Shown here in pieces: positions 21,669 through 33,773 of a stretch of 64,000 bases of DNA. The stretch comes from Gymnorhina tibicen (Eukaryota > Chordata > Aves > Passeriformes > Artamidae), in contig VXAZ01009557.1 of assembly GCA_013399875.1 (NCBI GenBank), positions 62,001 to 126,000 of the forward strand, read 5' to 3'. The position numbers and the translations under genes were made by a program. A model generated the notes under the pieces. The model was given only the letters and a program-made list of their open reading frames with translations. It made no database searches and was not told where the DNA came from. Position 1 is the stretch's first letter; every line of letters begins with the position of its first letter.

Positions 21669-24600
21669 GTGAGACACGGGGTCGGTGCACGCTGAGGGGA
21701 TGTGCTGGAAACCAACCCACGCGTGGTTGTAGGCTGGGATTTGATCCCCCACTGCTTCCTCCTGCATCCCTGCTCACTGTGGGGACCTCGGTGGTGGCCG
21801 TGGAGTGTCCGGTTCCTTGCTAGGGCTTCCCATACCCAGGGCTCTGCAGCTCTGAGCAGAACAGGCTCCACTCTTTCCCTCTTTTGAGGGGGGGAAAAAA
21901 ACCCAACCCCAAATACCTTTTCCTGAGTGGATGTGGATGTTGGAGTGGACACAAATCCGGTTGGAACAGGACACCAGTAGCTAAATCAGTGTTTTTCTGC
22001 TATTTATTTCATGATGGCTTTGCTAAGCTCTGAACTCCAAGAGACGAGTCAGTCTGCACCAGGTTGAGGGTGGTGCAGCTGAGCTCCCCTTCCCTGAAGG
22101 TTGGGGAGGTTTGGGGTTGGCTGGTTTTTGGCTGAGCTCTGCAGGAACCTCCACTGCCAGCAATAGGAGTGAGAGAGGTGTCCTTGAAACGTTGCTCAAA
22201 AAACCAGAGTGAACATGTCTAATTGTTAAAGTGCTGCTGTTTTGCCCAATTTCTGACTTTTTTTGTTGGCGTTAGGAATTCAGGGCTGCTGTTTGTTCAG
22301 GTCTGGTCTGTTCAGTGGCAGGGTGGTCATGGCCAAAGAACCTGGCTGGTACCTTGGAGGCCCACATAGGAGTGGCCTCTTCGCTTTATTTCTCTGTGGT
22401 TTTTTGGGTGGGACAGAGCCCAGAGCCATTTTTGTGTTTTGTTCTTTCAATGGGCAGAAAATCCAAGTTCACACCTGGAGCTGTATGAAATAAGTGGGTG
22501 TTGAGTGGCTGTTTATTCTCTCCACAAGACGTTTCTCTCCTTTTCTCAAACATGTCTTTGTGTCAGTGCCCTGGGGCTTTGGGCAGGGCAGAAGGTGACA
22601 GCATTTGTTTCAGTCCAGGTGCCATTCCCCTTGTGCTGCTCCAACTGAGATAAGGCCCATTAATAGATGAATTTTTGGTGAAGAATGGGCAGGGACAGGC
22701 AGAGGCAAGAGCTGTTGGTGCTGGGATGGGCAGGATCTGCCCTGCTCTTCCTCCACACCCTGAGTCTGTGAGTGTTTCCAAGAACCTTTTCAATTCCCAG
22801 AAGAGTGGTGATAGTGGGGAAGAAGGGCTCTACTCCTCTTGTTTTCTGTCCTGTGGAGACTCCCTTGTCTCCCTCAGTGGAGAAGCAGCCAGATGTGACA
22901 CTTGGGATGTGGCTGCTCTTGGATGCAGAATGGTTCCTGGTTGTAACGTGGCTCTGAGCCTCTACAGACCCATGTGCGGCATTGTGGTGTTGTCTGAGGA
23001 AATGCATCATGGCAGAGGCTGGCTCAGTCAGTTGGTTTCCTTTCACTCTTAGTTCCCTTCCTGTTTTTCTTTGGAAACCTTTTCTCATCCTCCCAGTGTC
23101 CCCTGGATGGTCAGGAGCAGGACAGCTCTACACAGCACAGAGAGGAACGCTTTCATTTAGTCGCAGCTGTGAGCAGAGATGTCTTGGCAGGTATGAAGAG
23201 ATTCCCTGAGGGTTTTCCATGCACCTCTCTGGAAAAGAGCCTCTGGACAGGTTCTTTGCTCCCCCATTCTTGGGGACGGTAGGGGGTTAATGGAAAGGGT
23301 GTGAAATTCAGGGTCACAGAGTAAAACCTGCCCGACTCCTCTCACTGAGCAGGGCAGTGGGGCTGGTGGGGGGTGGCAGCACGAGCCACCCACGGTCTCT
23401 GTGGCCTTGGACGGTCGCCTCCACCAGGCTCTCCTCCTCCTGGGGCAATGCCACAGTGGTGCTGGCTCCCTTTCCTTCTGATTTCCCTCTGCAGCCCCAG
23501 AGTGTCAGGAGAGCAGCTGCAGGCACGGGCTGGGGTCCCTTCATGTTGGCTCGGTCACCGCTCACATGGGGAGCTTTCAACTTGCCTTGTGTGACACTTA
23601 AACCAAACTCAGCTTGGGGGGTTGGTGCCTTTTTCTAGTGCTCATCTGGGTATGGGTTTGCTATTAAAAAAACGCTCTATACAACCAATTGTTAAGAGCT
23701 TAATTAGTTCATGTGTTCTTAAGGAAAAGGCTGAGGGAAATGGGGAAAATAATAATGAGCAAGAAGCTTTTCTCTTTAGTCTGTGATAGGAGGGGATCTG
23801 TGCTTGGTGCTCTGATGAGGTGTTTGTATTTCTGATCAGCACAGGATTCTGGGGGAGACTTTTCTCTCTCAAGTTTCCAGGCAAGGCAGGAGCAGAAAAG
23901 AAAGGAGATGCCAGCCCGCTGAGTTATCTGCACGTGCTTTCTTCTCTTCCTCCCATCTGGTTTATGGATCCTCCTGGGGAGGAAGATGAGAACCATCCTC
24001 CCCTGCCTTTGTCATGGCAACTGGCAAAGGCAGGACCAGCTGGGGGGCTGCACTGCTGGGACTTAGAAGGTGTTTGTGTTTTCTCTTGCATCTGCCTCAG
24101 TCTGTTTCCCTGGAACGGGATGGGAGAAACAGGTGGAGACACTCGCCTTTTTTTGTGGTTTTCTCTCCCCCACACGTCCGTGACGGACACAGACTTCAGT
24201 TGATTGAATTTTTCCTACAAGCTGGGAGTTGGTTTGTTTGTTTGCCTCTGGAGGTTTAAGGCGTGGGCTAGGTTATTCCTCCCCGTCCAGTTGTGCCTTT
24301 CGGTCATTTTTCGGAGCGGTGCAAATGCGGTGCAGTCCTGGAGGAAGCTCTGAAAAGTGCTGACTTTCTGCTGGGGGATTTCTTCTGGGTAAGTTGGCAG
24401 AGGTTCTTGATCTGGAGGCAGGTCAGGGTCAGGGCTTTGCAAGCTAGAGGGCACTGCTGCCTCTGGCACCTGGCTGAAGGGCTGCTGCTGCCTCACCTGG
24501 AGATATGCAAGAACCCAGCAGCAAACTGATGAAAAACCCCAGGTTAGAATTCTTCTGTTCCTCTGTCAGACTGCTGCCACTTGTGTAATAATCATCTGTG

Positions 24601-27060
24601 TGCAAATGCCTTAGCTCAGAGTTTACCTTTCTGAGTCTTTTCACATTACCCTCCCTGTGCTCTCCCAGGGCTTTGGGCTGCTGGTCGCTGTGAGCTGCAG
24701 AGGCAGCGTTGTGTCCACCCCCTTTCTGTCACAGCAGAGCTGTCTCCCCTCTCTGGAGCAGCATCTCTGAGCCACTCACCTGGTGAGGCCGAGCTGCTGC
24801 CCACGCCTTCCTTATCTCGGTGCTGCTCCCCACAGGTACCTGCCCTGCAGCTGCTGGGGGGAGAGATGCTTTGAAGCTGCAGTTCCACCCTGGAGCTGTG
24901 TGTTAGGAGCCCAGAATGGAAAAACCAGTTGCTCTTGAATTTCCTTGTCCCTGTGGCACCACCACGAGTGAGAGATGTGGTTGCCAGTGAGTCACTAGGA
25001 CTGTCTTTTAATTCACCCATGGTACCAAACTGAGAGGTTTCAGGTTTGTTTTCTCTCTACAGTCTTCCTAGGGAGTTTATATGCCAAAGTATGTGAAAAG
25101 CTAATTGTATTTCTCCCTCTGCCCCTGCAGGTCAAGCTTTCTGCAGCAATTAGTCAGCTTCAGTAACAACACCAAACACACATCTTAAAGGGAGGATAGA
25201 CTTAGATTGGTTATTAGGAAGAAATTGTTCCCTGTGAGGGTGGGGAGGCTGTGGCACAGGGTGCCCAGAAAAGCTGTGGCTGCCCCATCCCTGGAATTGT
25301 CCAAGGCCTGGTTGGATGGAGCTTGGAGCGACCTGGGATAGTGGAAGGTGTCCCTGCCCATGGGAGGGGCTTGGAATGAGATGAACTTTAAGGGCCCTTT
25401 GTGTGTTTGTATGAAAACCTGTTAGGAATGGTCCCTGCCGAGCGCTGGCTGTGATGTACAGGTGGGATCCATAAGGGCACCAATGTGGGCTCCCTCCCTT
25501 CGGGACCTCACCTCCAAAGCCGAGGGGGTGAGGAGCATGTCCCACATCACAGCCAAAAGTGCCTGTTCCCTCTGAGTGTGCACTGAAGCTCCTTGGAGGG
25601 GCTTGGGGCTCTGTATCGCCGCAGAGCTGGGATGGGAGAACAGCAAGGGAGTGGGTGCTGTGCAGGACCCACTGCGTGACTCCATGGGCAAAGCACCCAG
25701 AGAAGACAGAGATCTCAGTGTGGGGACAATGGAAGCAGCTGGATAGCCAGCTGTTAATGAATATCATAGATATGTCAAGCTTTAAGAGGCTCAGAAGTTG
25801 TATTGCAAGTGTCTATAGCTCATATTATGTTATCTCTGCTCACAGATGTGCTCTTGGGGTTTGTCCCACTCCTTTATAGTGTTTCTGTGGCTCCTTGAGG
25901 TCCTACTCCCCTGGAGCATCCTGCATACCGGGGGATTCAGCCAGTCCATTGCCCAGACAGCAGCAGCATGTTTCACACATGTTTTTCCTGGGGAAATCTC
26001 AGGCAAAGCTGCCAAAGGCTGGCAGTGACTTCTGAGCAAAGGGCTGTGCTGACAGCATCCCTCCATGCCAGCTCTCCAGCACGGGCTGGGCTGGAGACAG
26101 ATCCACGGGGCTGGGATTAAAGGGAAGGCAAGAGAGAGCTGGCCAGGCTGCTGACAGAGGCTTGCCTGCTGTGGGGTTCTTCATCTCCACATGAAAAAAT
26201 GGAGCTGAGCCTCCCAAACGCAGAGCTGACTCTTAGCTCTTGTGGGAAAATGTGATCCGAGGGACTTCTGAGGCAATGTCTCCACAGGGCATCGGGTGTG
26301 GGGGTGGCACGGCCACATGGCTTAAGAATGCCTCTGCCTCTCTTCCCAGCGGTGACATCAACGAAGACACACTGGAGACTGAAAATGCAGCTGCTGCAGC
26401 TGCTGCTGCCTTCACAGCCTCCACAGACCTGAAGGAAGCGGTTCTAGGTAGGTCAGCTCTTTCCCTAGCCCCTTGGTGCCACCTCCACCACCCCGGTGTG
26501 CCGCAGCCCTGCGCTGGTGTCAGATGGGACACTCCAAACACTGTTGTGCGGAGCTGCTGGGGCTCCGGGGTGTTCTTTTGTGGGCCTTGGGGATGTTCTC
26601 CCGGGAGTACCAGGGATCCGGGGGGGCTCGGTGACCAGCAGGGAGCTGGCAGCGGCTGGCTGGGCTGCTGCTGCCCTCTCCTGGTCCGCGGTGAGTGCCT
26701 GTGTCCGGCCATCCCTGGCTCCTGCCATTCCTGCTTGCCACGGGGATGTCAGTTTTGCAGCAACTTGCTGGCTTTGGTTGCAAGTAAAAGTGAGTTTAGG
26801 GAGCAAAGACTGAGCAGCTGGGCTGGAGTTGACTTAAAACCAGTTTTACTTTAAAACCGAGGGTGGCTCCACCCAGATAACATAATTCTTTTTTATCAAG
26901 AATGGCTGACTTCCCATATTCCCTGTGCTCAGCTGCAGCTGGATTGGCATAAATTTGCCTGGGCTGTTTTGCCTGAGAAATGTGGGTGTTTAGATGCTTT
27001 AATAGCAAAGTGCAAGTGAGTGGTGGCCACAAACCCCAGCACACCCCACCATGCATCATC

Positions 27061-27102
<42 letters not shown>

Positions 27103-30100
27103 TTCTGAGTTTCAAAACTATCATTGCACGTGTGGCTCAGGCACGTGATTCGGGGCTGTGGCTCATGTTTCTCTTTGATCTGTCCCTTCCTCTGATCCCT
27201 GTGAGAAGTGAAGATGGCTGAAGATGAGGACAGTTTGGAGGCAGAGATTGTCTACCCCATCACCTGCGGGGACAGCAAAGCCAACCTCATCTGGAGGAAG
27301 TTCGTGTGCCCCGGGATCAATGTGAAGTGTGTGCAGGTGAGAACAGAGGGCCCAGCACTGGACTTGTGCTTTCCCCTTGCCCACATGGTGGGGTCACCTG
27401 GCTTGTCCTGGTTCTGATGAGCTTTGATCAGCTGCTTTGCATCAGAACCGTGTCATGGTGGGAAAGGATGACATTTTCCTGGTGCTGGGGTACCTGATAC
27501 TTGTCTTGACCAAATTGTGTAGTTCTGGCTGGAGAGACGGTGCCTCAATTTAATGTGTTATTGAAAAGTTTGAGAAATTCGGGCAGTTGCAGTTGGAAAG
27601 TTGATAGTTTGAGGAGTTTATTGATTGGGGACCTACTGAAGAGTTGCTGCTGTGTCCTGGGTAACTCATGGTTAAAATTTGCATGAATTCATGGCACGTG
27701 CCACGAGTGAGTCATTGCTGGCATTTGTACACAGCCTAAACAATACCTTGAAGAGGGAGAGTCTCCTTGGGCTCCCAAAGGATAGTCCCTACCCTTCCTA
27801 GGAGAGATGGTCTCTATCCCTGAGGCAGAGGATAGATGCTGCTGCAGGTAATGCTGCTGCCTCCTAAAATCCATCCTCTCTGCACTGAAGCCCTTGTCCT
27901 TGTTCAGAGATGCAGTTTCTCATACAGTGACAGTGAGTTACTCTGTGTTGGGCAACATGGCCGTGGAAAAGAGGAGGCCTGGATTTGGGAAATCCTTTGA
28001 GATGGGTGGTAAGGCAGCTCCCTAGAGAACTGCCTTGTTCACAGTTGGACTCGAGGATCTTGGAGGTCTTCTCTGCCCTTAGTGATTCTATAATTCTATG
28101 ATTCTGCCGGTTGCTGTTAGGTCAGCATGTGGGTTCAGGCACGCCTGGGTGTGTAGGGCAATAAAAGGAAGGGAAGAGTTGGCACGGTGCGTGCCAGCTC
28201 CCTGGTTTTCAGGAGCAGTGGGTGTGCGCTGCCACAGAGGCCAGAGGTTCCCTGATACCGATGGTTGGGCTCGGGAGCAGGAGGACAAAGACCAAATGGG
28301 CTTCTTCCCTCTCTCCTATGGGGAATGATGTGCCCCTGGATCCAAATGTTACCAGTGCAGCCCAGCTTTCACTGAGTCTGTTGCTAGTGGGAGTGTGAGC
28401 AGCTCCCTGCTGTTAATGATACTTCACACAAGCTATGGGTGTTTCCCCAGCTGTCCTGCCTGAGCTGGGCACTTCCAAACTCACACACCCCTGAACCTTT
28501 GGCTAGGAGCAGCTGTTAACTAACCATCCGTGACAGCAGTGTTTGGGCAGCGCTCCCTGGGCTGGGGAGTGCCTGGCAGCTGTTTTGGTGGCATTCGGTG
28601 GCACGTGGAGGCTGCAGCCGCTGCCAGGCACTGGGAAACGCCGCCGGGCTCCAGCTGAACCCTGCTCACAGGGCACCCTTGGCTTGTTTATGTGGCACTG
28701 ATGTTGCACCCCTGCCTTTTGCAGTTTCACGATCACCTAATCAGCCCCAAGGAGTTTGTCCACCTGGCAGGCAAGTCGACCTTGAAGGATTGGAAGCGGG
28801 CGATCCGGATGAACGGGATCATGCTCCGGTTAGTCCCTTCCTTTGTATCTCTGGACACTTCTTTCTGGGGGATTGTGGTGGGGTGGAACAGAGCCTTTGG
28901 AATGGCTGTTCTGCTGCTGAGGGAGCAAATGAACCACTAAATGTTTGTCTTAATGACAGCCTGGCCCCAGATGTGGTCAGCCCAATGGCTTTGTTCTGTC
29001 CCTGTGCCTAGGGAATAATTTGGGGCAAGAAATATTTCTCTGGTCTTTTCAGGACTTGAGTTTCCAACTGGTGTAAGGACACTGGAAGTTTTAATGGCTG
29101 TTGGTGGTTGGGCCATGGTGTCTGTGGATTCTCAGCATGACCCATCAAATGAAATCAGTCTGGTCATCACTAATGCTCTGGTTGCAGCACTCCTGCTTGA
29201 CATCACTTCTAAATGAGTCCTTGGCAAAAAAAAAAAAAGCTTCTCTATTACAAGCATTTCTCTTCTCTAGTCTTAACTACAGTAATTCAATTCTTCTATG
29301 AACACCAGCCTGAGACTGATTTAATTAAAGTCTTTCTCTGCCTTTGGGCAGGATAAGAAAGAATCACCTCTTTCCCCAGGAACTGTCAGTGGTTTTGTGC
29401 TCTTTTCACAGGGCGACATTGCCTTTCCCTGTGTTCTTCTGCTTCAATGCAGGCATCTCCTGTATTCCTTTTAAGCAGCTTTTGCTCCACATAAATTTTG
29501 CATAATAGGTTTAGGCTTTGTCAAGGCAGGGCTTTGAGAGGGGGGAAAAAAACTTCAGGAGGAATGTCTGAAGGCAAACCCAGCAGCCTATGGCAGCAAA
29601 TCTCGGGAAGCTTAGGCGGTTGTTGGCCAGCAAGGCCTGGGGATGCTTTGGAGACAATGTTCTTGGATGGGAAGATCCTGTGTTCCAGTGTTGCCACCCC
29701 CGTTGAATGNGAAGGCAAACCCAGCAGCCTATGGCAGCAAATCTCGGGAAGCTTAGGCGGTTGTTTGGTTCATCCCCAAAGGCCTGGGGATGCTTTGGAG
29801 ACAACGTTCTTGGATGGGAAGATCCTGTGTTCCAGTGTTGCCACCCCCGTTGAATGAGAAGAGAGACCTGATTTTAGTTTACAAATAGGGTTGTGTCCTG
29901 TCTCCTCTTGAGCTGTTGAGTCAAAAAAGCAAGGAAGAGGCTGCCTTCTCACCTTGAACCGATTCCCTTTGGCTGGAAGCTGCAGCTTTGGAGGGGATGT
30001 GCTGGTGGTGGGATGTGATAAGGACTCTCTCTTTGCCTTCCTCCCTCAAGAAATGAGTTAATCAGTCCTAGTAAGGGCTCCTGTTGGCTCTGTCTGCTCT

Positions 30101-33100
30101 CCTGGCTTTTTGGGACTCAGAAGTTTGGGGTGAAGGCTGCCAGGAGCTGCATCTCAGAGCTCTTGGCTGTTGTTGATGTGCCTGTCCTTGTGCTTGCTCC
30201 CTGTCTTTCAGGAAGATCATGGACTCGGGAGAGCTGGATTTCTACCAGCACACAAAGGTCTGTTCCAACACCTGCCGGAGCACCAAAATTGACCTGACTG
30301 GAGCCAGGGTGTCCCTGACCAGCCAGACATCGACGGAGTACATCCCTCTGACTCCCGCCTCTGCCGATGGTACGTGCAGCCATTCCTCCCCCTCCGCAGG
30401 GGCTGTGACGCCTCAAAGCACACGAATGCCACATAACCGAGCTCCCTGTGGCTGCCCCATCTCTGAGAGTGTCCAAGGCCAGGCTGGACAGCACTTGGAG
30501 CAATCTGGTCTAGTGGAAGGTGTCCCTGCCCATGGCAGGGGGTTGGAATGAGATGAGCTTTGAGGTCTCTTCCAACCCAAACCATTCTCTGATTTTATCA
30601 ATTTGACCTCTAATTACAGGCAACTGTTTCACTGGAAAGCGTTCTAGTTTTGCAATAATTCTATATTTAACTCCTTTTGCTCCTGAGCATTAAGAACAGC
30701 CCCCAAAGTGCCCCATGCCCTGAGCTCCTGGTGGTGTCTCTGGGACAGGAAAAGCCCCTTGGCTGGCTCTGCACAGCACCCGTCCACCACATCCTGGTTG
30801 TGGTGGGGAGGCTGTTGCTGATGCATGGCACAGCCCACTCCAGGCCCCCCCTGTTAAACATGAGCTCATCAATGGGATGCATTTCCCATGCTGCTGGGCT
30901 GTGCTGAAATAACCAGAGCCCTGAAAGCTGTGGAGTAAAGGAGCAGAGGGACTGGATTTAATGGCTGCAACTGAGCATTCCAAAGGCTCTGCACAGCTCC
31001 GTGGGGCTCTGGCCAGGTTCCCATCCATCCCGCTCCTGCGCACGGCGTGAATGACGCCTGTTCCCCGGCTCTATGGTAACAAAACTGCTGAGCTTTGGCA
31101 GAGCTGGAGGGGAAGGAGGGATCCCCCCTGCATCCCTGTGCAGTAGGGGGCTGCTCTTCCTTTGGAGGCTTTAGAAAACCTCCAGACAAACGGTGGCTGG
31201 GTAAAAAGGGCTGCCAAAAATATCAGACTCTAAATCTGTTTGACTTCTGCCCTGAGCAGTGCTGGTGTGTTTGAAGTGGGGGGAATGGGAGGGAAGTGCT
31301 GCTCTCGAGGATGTGTTCTTGTGCTGCAAAGGTTGCAGGGGTAATCCCTGGGGATTGCACTCCAATGTAGAAAAATAAGTACAGCTGGCACAGCAACCGC
31401 TTGGGTGTCTCTGTTCAGCATTGAGATCTGCATTCAAACAGATGTGATCCTGTGCAATGTGAAGGAGAAGCCACAGAAATGCAGCAAGGGAGTGCTTGCC
31501 TTGGAAACAGCCTGTGAAAATACAGGGAAAAATCAGGACCTGGGAATTTTTTTCTCTTCTTTTTTGCTATTGGTTGCAGTGAACGGATCCCCAGCTACAA
31601 TAACCATAGAAACATGCGAGGATGCCAGCGATTGGAGCACCAGCATTGGAGGTATGGCTTGGGATCCCGCAGGGCTGGCTGGGTGGAGGAGATGTGGGGA
31701 AAGAGGGAAGGAGCAGGAAGGACCCTCTTAGCAGAGCAGCCTTGCATGAATCTCTGCTGGGATAATTCCTTGGTGCTGAAGGAACAGCACTGGGTTATAC
31801 CCCACCGGTGTGCGGGCTGGCTGCGGCCACCTTGGGATGAAGTTGTTTCCAAGCACTGACATTTCAAAGCCAGGGCCAAATGTGGCTCTAGGGGAAAAAA
31901 AATCTTATCAAAGGGGTCATGAAATCTTTTTCCTTGGTGCTACTGGCTGTAGCAAAGTGTCCTGTTGGTGTGGGACAGGAGTGGGGAGAGCGTATCCTTC
32001 TCCTTTGGGTCCATGCTCTGGGTGGGCTTTGCCCCAGCCCCCTGCCCCCGGGGGTGTGTGACAGCCTGCCAGGACTGCACCCCTGCAGGGAACCCACAGC
32101 AGATCACCATTAAACCCTGCTGAGGATTTTGAGGTTCTCCCTTGCCTTCTCTTTCTCCAGAGGACACCTTTGCTTTCTGGCAAGGTCTGAAGGACAGTGG
32201 TCTTCTGGAAGAAGTGATTCATGAGTTCCACCAGGAGCTGGTGGAGACCATGAAGGGTTTGCAGCAGCGAGCACAGGATCCCCCGCTGCAGCTCGGGGGT
32301 AAGGACCTGGACACGGGTCATCTTGGGAGGGGGGCTTGGTGGATTTTTTTTATCCTTAGGGATATCTGAATGGTACAATAGGGACATAGCTTATCATAAA
32401 AAATCTCATTTCTGGCTGATTGTTGGACAGGCTGCACTTGGGGATGCTTCAGGTGACCTCAGTTCTCCAATTCCCCGTGCCTGGGGCTTCCTCTCTGCTG
32501 GCTCTGGGTCTGGACAAGCGCTTGGCTTGGGAACTGAGGTGGAATTCAGGCCATTGGAATAACGATGCAGCAAGCAGCTACTGTGCCAGCAGATTTCTTA
32601 TCACCCCTGCTAGGCAGGAGAGGACTGTTTACACGCTAGTGACCTCTTGCCCTTTCTCAGGGCTTCTGCCTTCTCCTCTTCCCCAGCCTCTTGAGTTACC
32701 CTCCCGCAGATTTTGGCTGTCTCAGCTGGACATGTTTTGTTCTCGTGTGGCTTTTGCCAAGCCACAAATAGCTTGTGCAGGGAATTTTGCTTCCTCAAAG
32801 ATTCTGTGTCTTGTTTTTAAGATGCTGTTTTACTCAACAACGTAGTCCAGAACTTTGGGATGCTGGATCTGGTCAAGAAGGTCCTGGCCAGCCACAAGTG
32901 CCAGATGGATCGCTCGAGGGAGCAGTACACACGGGATTTGGCAGGTATGCCCTGGACACAGCGGTGTGACACCGGGCATCACTGCCAGCGCCTTTTCTTT
33001 TGGGCTGAGAAAGTGGGGGTTGTGTTAAAGCTGGTGTTTGTTAAACCGGCCACACCAGGCGTTGCCACAGGCCTCTGAGAAGCTTGTCCAGGATCCAGGC

Positions 33101-33773
33101 TGAGCCAAAACCTCTTCTCTCTCCAGCTCTGGAGCAGCAGTGTGACGAGCACCGCAAGCGAGCGAAGGAGCTGAAGCACAAATCTCAGCATCTCAACAAC
33201 GTCCTGATGACCCTCACGCCCGTCTCCGTTCCCACGCCTCTGAAACGCCCCAGGCTGACCAGGGCCACTTCTGGACCAGCTGCCATCACCTCCCAAGTCC
33301 TGTCCCAGCCAGCACAGCTCGCTGTCACCCCCGGCATGCCAGTCTCCCAGATTGCCAACCTCCCTCTCGGCAAAGTGGTCTCAGCCCTCCCACCTTCAGT
33401 GCTGGGGAAGAGCCCAGCCCAGCCCCCCGCCGCCAGCTCCCCGGCCTCCCCTCTGCTGGGGGGGTACACGGTGCTGGCCTCTGCCGGCTCCACCTTCCCC
33501 AACACGGTGGAGATCCACCCGGATGCTTCCAACCTGACGGTGCTGAGCACGGCTGCGGTCCAGGACGGCAGCACGGTGGTGAAGGTGGTGAGCCCCTTCC
33601 AGCTCCTGACGCTGCCAGGACTTGGCACGACCATCCAGAATGTGACACAAATAGCTCCCGGTGGGAGCACGGTCGTGACTGTCCCGTCCGGTGCCACCGA
33701 GGCCGCTGGGGATGAGCACGCTGCCGCCGCCATCGAGGTGACCGCAGTGGCTGATGAGGCGGAGCAGAAGTGA
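21538..33773 (+). CDS. GMEB2: Glucocorticoid modulatory element-binding protein 2
   Basis: SAND-domain transcription factor that binds the glucocorticoid modulatory element with GMEB1 and modulates steroid-receptor induction (family knowledge). Coding exons: 21538-21668, 26350-26447, 27209-27336, 28725-28828, 30212-30369, 31580-31651, 32161-32298, 32822-32944 and 33127-33773. All introns are GT-AG and the frame is continuous, giving 532 aa (human about 530). Order: acidic N-terminus MATPDVSVHMEEVVVVTTPD; an eight-Ala run in exon 2; SAND domain at about residues 85-165 with its KDWK DNA-binding motif at 140-143; a charged helical, probably coiled-coil segment at about 318-347 (CDEHRKRAKELKHKSQH); and a Ser/Pro/Val-rich C-terminal region with LLGGYTVLAS and VQDGSTVVKVVSP. 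The ATG is in a strong context (CCACGATGG) and matches the family start. GMEB1 is less likely because of the N-terminus and C-terminal tail. Confidence 0.97.
25187..25405 (+). repeat. CR1 LINE 3'-end fragment
   Basis: It lies in GMEB2 intron 1 (after the first coding exon). It contains GAAATTGTTCCCTGTGAGGG, GCCCAGAAAAGCTGTGGCTG and GTGGAAGGTGTCCCTGCCCA. The usual final tail is degraded. Confidence 0.87.
26350..26447 (+). CDS. GMEB2: GMEB2 coding exon 2 (poly-Ala)
   Basis: Acceptor TCTTCCCAG ends at 26349; donor GTAGGT starts at 26448. It encodes GGDINEDTLETEN, a run of eight Ala and FTASTDLKEAVL. The Ala run is coded by mixed GCx codons, and the human protein has the same run. Confidence 0.95.
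27064..27100. repeat. Homopolymer T tract (37 bases)
   Basis: An uninterrupted run of 37 T in the GMEB2 intron, about 110 bp before coding exon 3. On the minus strand it reads as AATAAA running straight into a long A run, like a poly(A) tail, but no gene-like sequence precedes it. Confidence 0.95.
27209..27336 (+). CDS. GMEB2: GMEB2 coding exon 3 (SAND domain, N-terminal half)
   Basis: Acceptor TGTGAGAAG ends at 27208, a weak AAG acceptor; donor GTGAGA starts at 27337. It encodes EAEIVYPITCGDSKANLIWR and KFVCPGINVKCVQ. A run of 37 T lies about 110 bp upstream. Confidence 0.95.
28035..28105 (+). repeat. CR1 LINE 3'-tail remnant
   Basis: Short remnant with GATCTTGGAGGTCTTCTCTG and the repeated tail ATTCTATAATTCTATGATTC, the CR1 terminal octamer-like repeat. 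Confidence 0.7.
28725..28828 (+). CDS. GMEB2: GMEB2 coding exon 4 (SAND domain, KDWK motif)
   Basis: Acceptor GCCTTTTGCAG ends at 28724; donor GTTAGT starts at 28829. It encodes HLAGKSTLKDWKRAIRMNGI, the core DNA-contacting part of the SAND fold. Confidence 0.96.
29570..29709. repeat. Tandem copy 1 of a duplicated intron segment
   Basis: 140 bp from GAAGGCAAACCCAGCAGCC to CCCCGTTGAATG in GMEB2 intron 4. It is repeated almost exactly after the single N at 29710. The copies differ by a short indel (about 29636-29645) and one C/T change near 29669. Confidence 0.95.
29711..29856. repeat. Tandem copy 2 of the duplicated intron segment
   Basis: 146 bp, nearly identical to 29570-29709, with TGGTTCATCCCCAAAG where copy 1 has a shorter sequence. 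The two copies meet exactly at the N at 29710, the pattern expected when two alleles are placed side by side. Confidence 0.95.
30212..30369 (+). CDS. GMEB2: GMEB2 coding exon 5
   Basis: Acceptor CTGTCTTTCAG ends at 30211; donor GTACGT starts at 30370. It encodes KIMDSGELDFYQHTKVCSNT, CRSTKIDLTGARVSL and STEYIPLTPASAD. The VCSNTC cysteines belong to the metal-binding end of the GMEB SAND module. A CR1 fragment starts about 70 bp after the donor. Confidence 0.96.
30440..30600 (+). repeat. CR1 LINE 3'-end fragment
   Basis: It contains CCCTGTGGCTGCCCCATCTC, GTGGAAGGTGTCCCTGCCCA, the TGGAATGAGATGAGCTTTGAGG stretch and the tail CCAACCCAAACCATTCTCTG. It lies just after GMEB2 coding exon 5. Confidence 0.88.
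31580..31651 (+). CDS. GMEB2: GMEB2 coding exon 6
   Basis: Acceptor TTGGTTGCAG ends at 31579; donor GTATGG starts at 31652. It encodes NGSPATITIETCEDASDWST followed by SIG, as in the family. Confidence 0.94.
32161..32298 (+). CDS. GMEB2: GMEB2 coding exon 7
   Basis: Acceptor TTTCTCCAG ends at 32160; donor GTAAGG starts at 32299. It encodes DTFAFWQGLKDSGLLEEVIH and EFHQELVETMKGLQQ, a predicted helical region. Confidence 0.95.
32822..32944 (+). CDS. GMEB2: GMEB2 coding exon 8
   Basis: Acceptor TTGTTTTTAAG ends at 32821; donor GTATGC starts at 32945. It encodes DAVLLNNVVQNFGMLDLVKK and VLASHKCQMDRSREQY. Confidence 0.95.
33127..33773 (+). CDS. GMEB2: GMEB2 terminal coding exon
   Basis: Acceptor TCTCTCCAG ends at 33126; stop TGA at 33771-33773. 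It holds the basic helical segment ELKHKSQHLNNVLMTLTPVS, then a long Ser/Thr/Val/Pro-rich region ending EVTAVADEAEQK, resembling glutamine-free activation regions of GMEB proteins. Confidence 0.96.

Noticed and set aside
27064..27200. Minus-strand processed pseudogene with poly(A) tail
   Set aside because: The sequence before the A run has no recognisable coding or UTR similarity, and no target-site duplication was evident.
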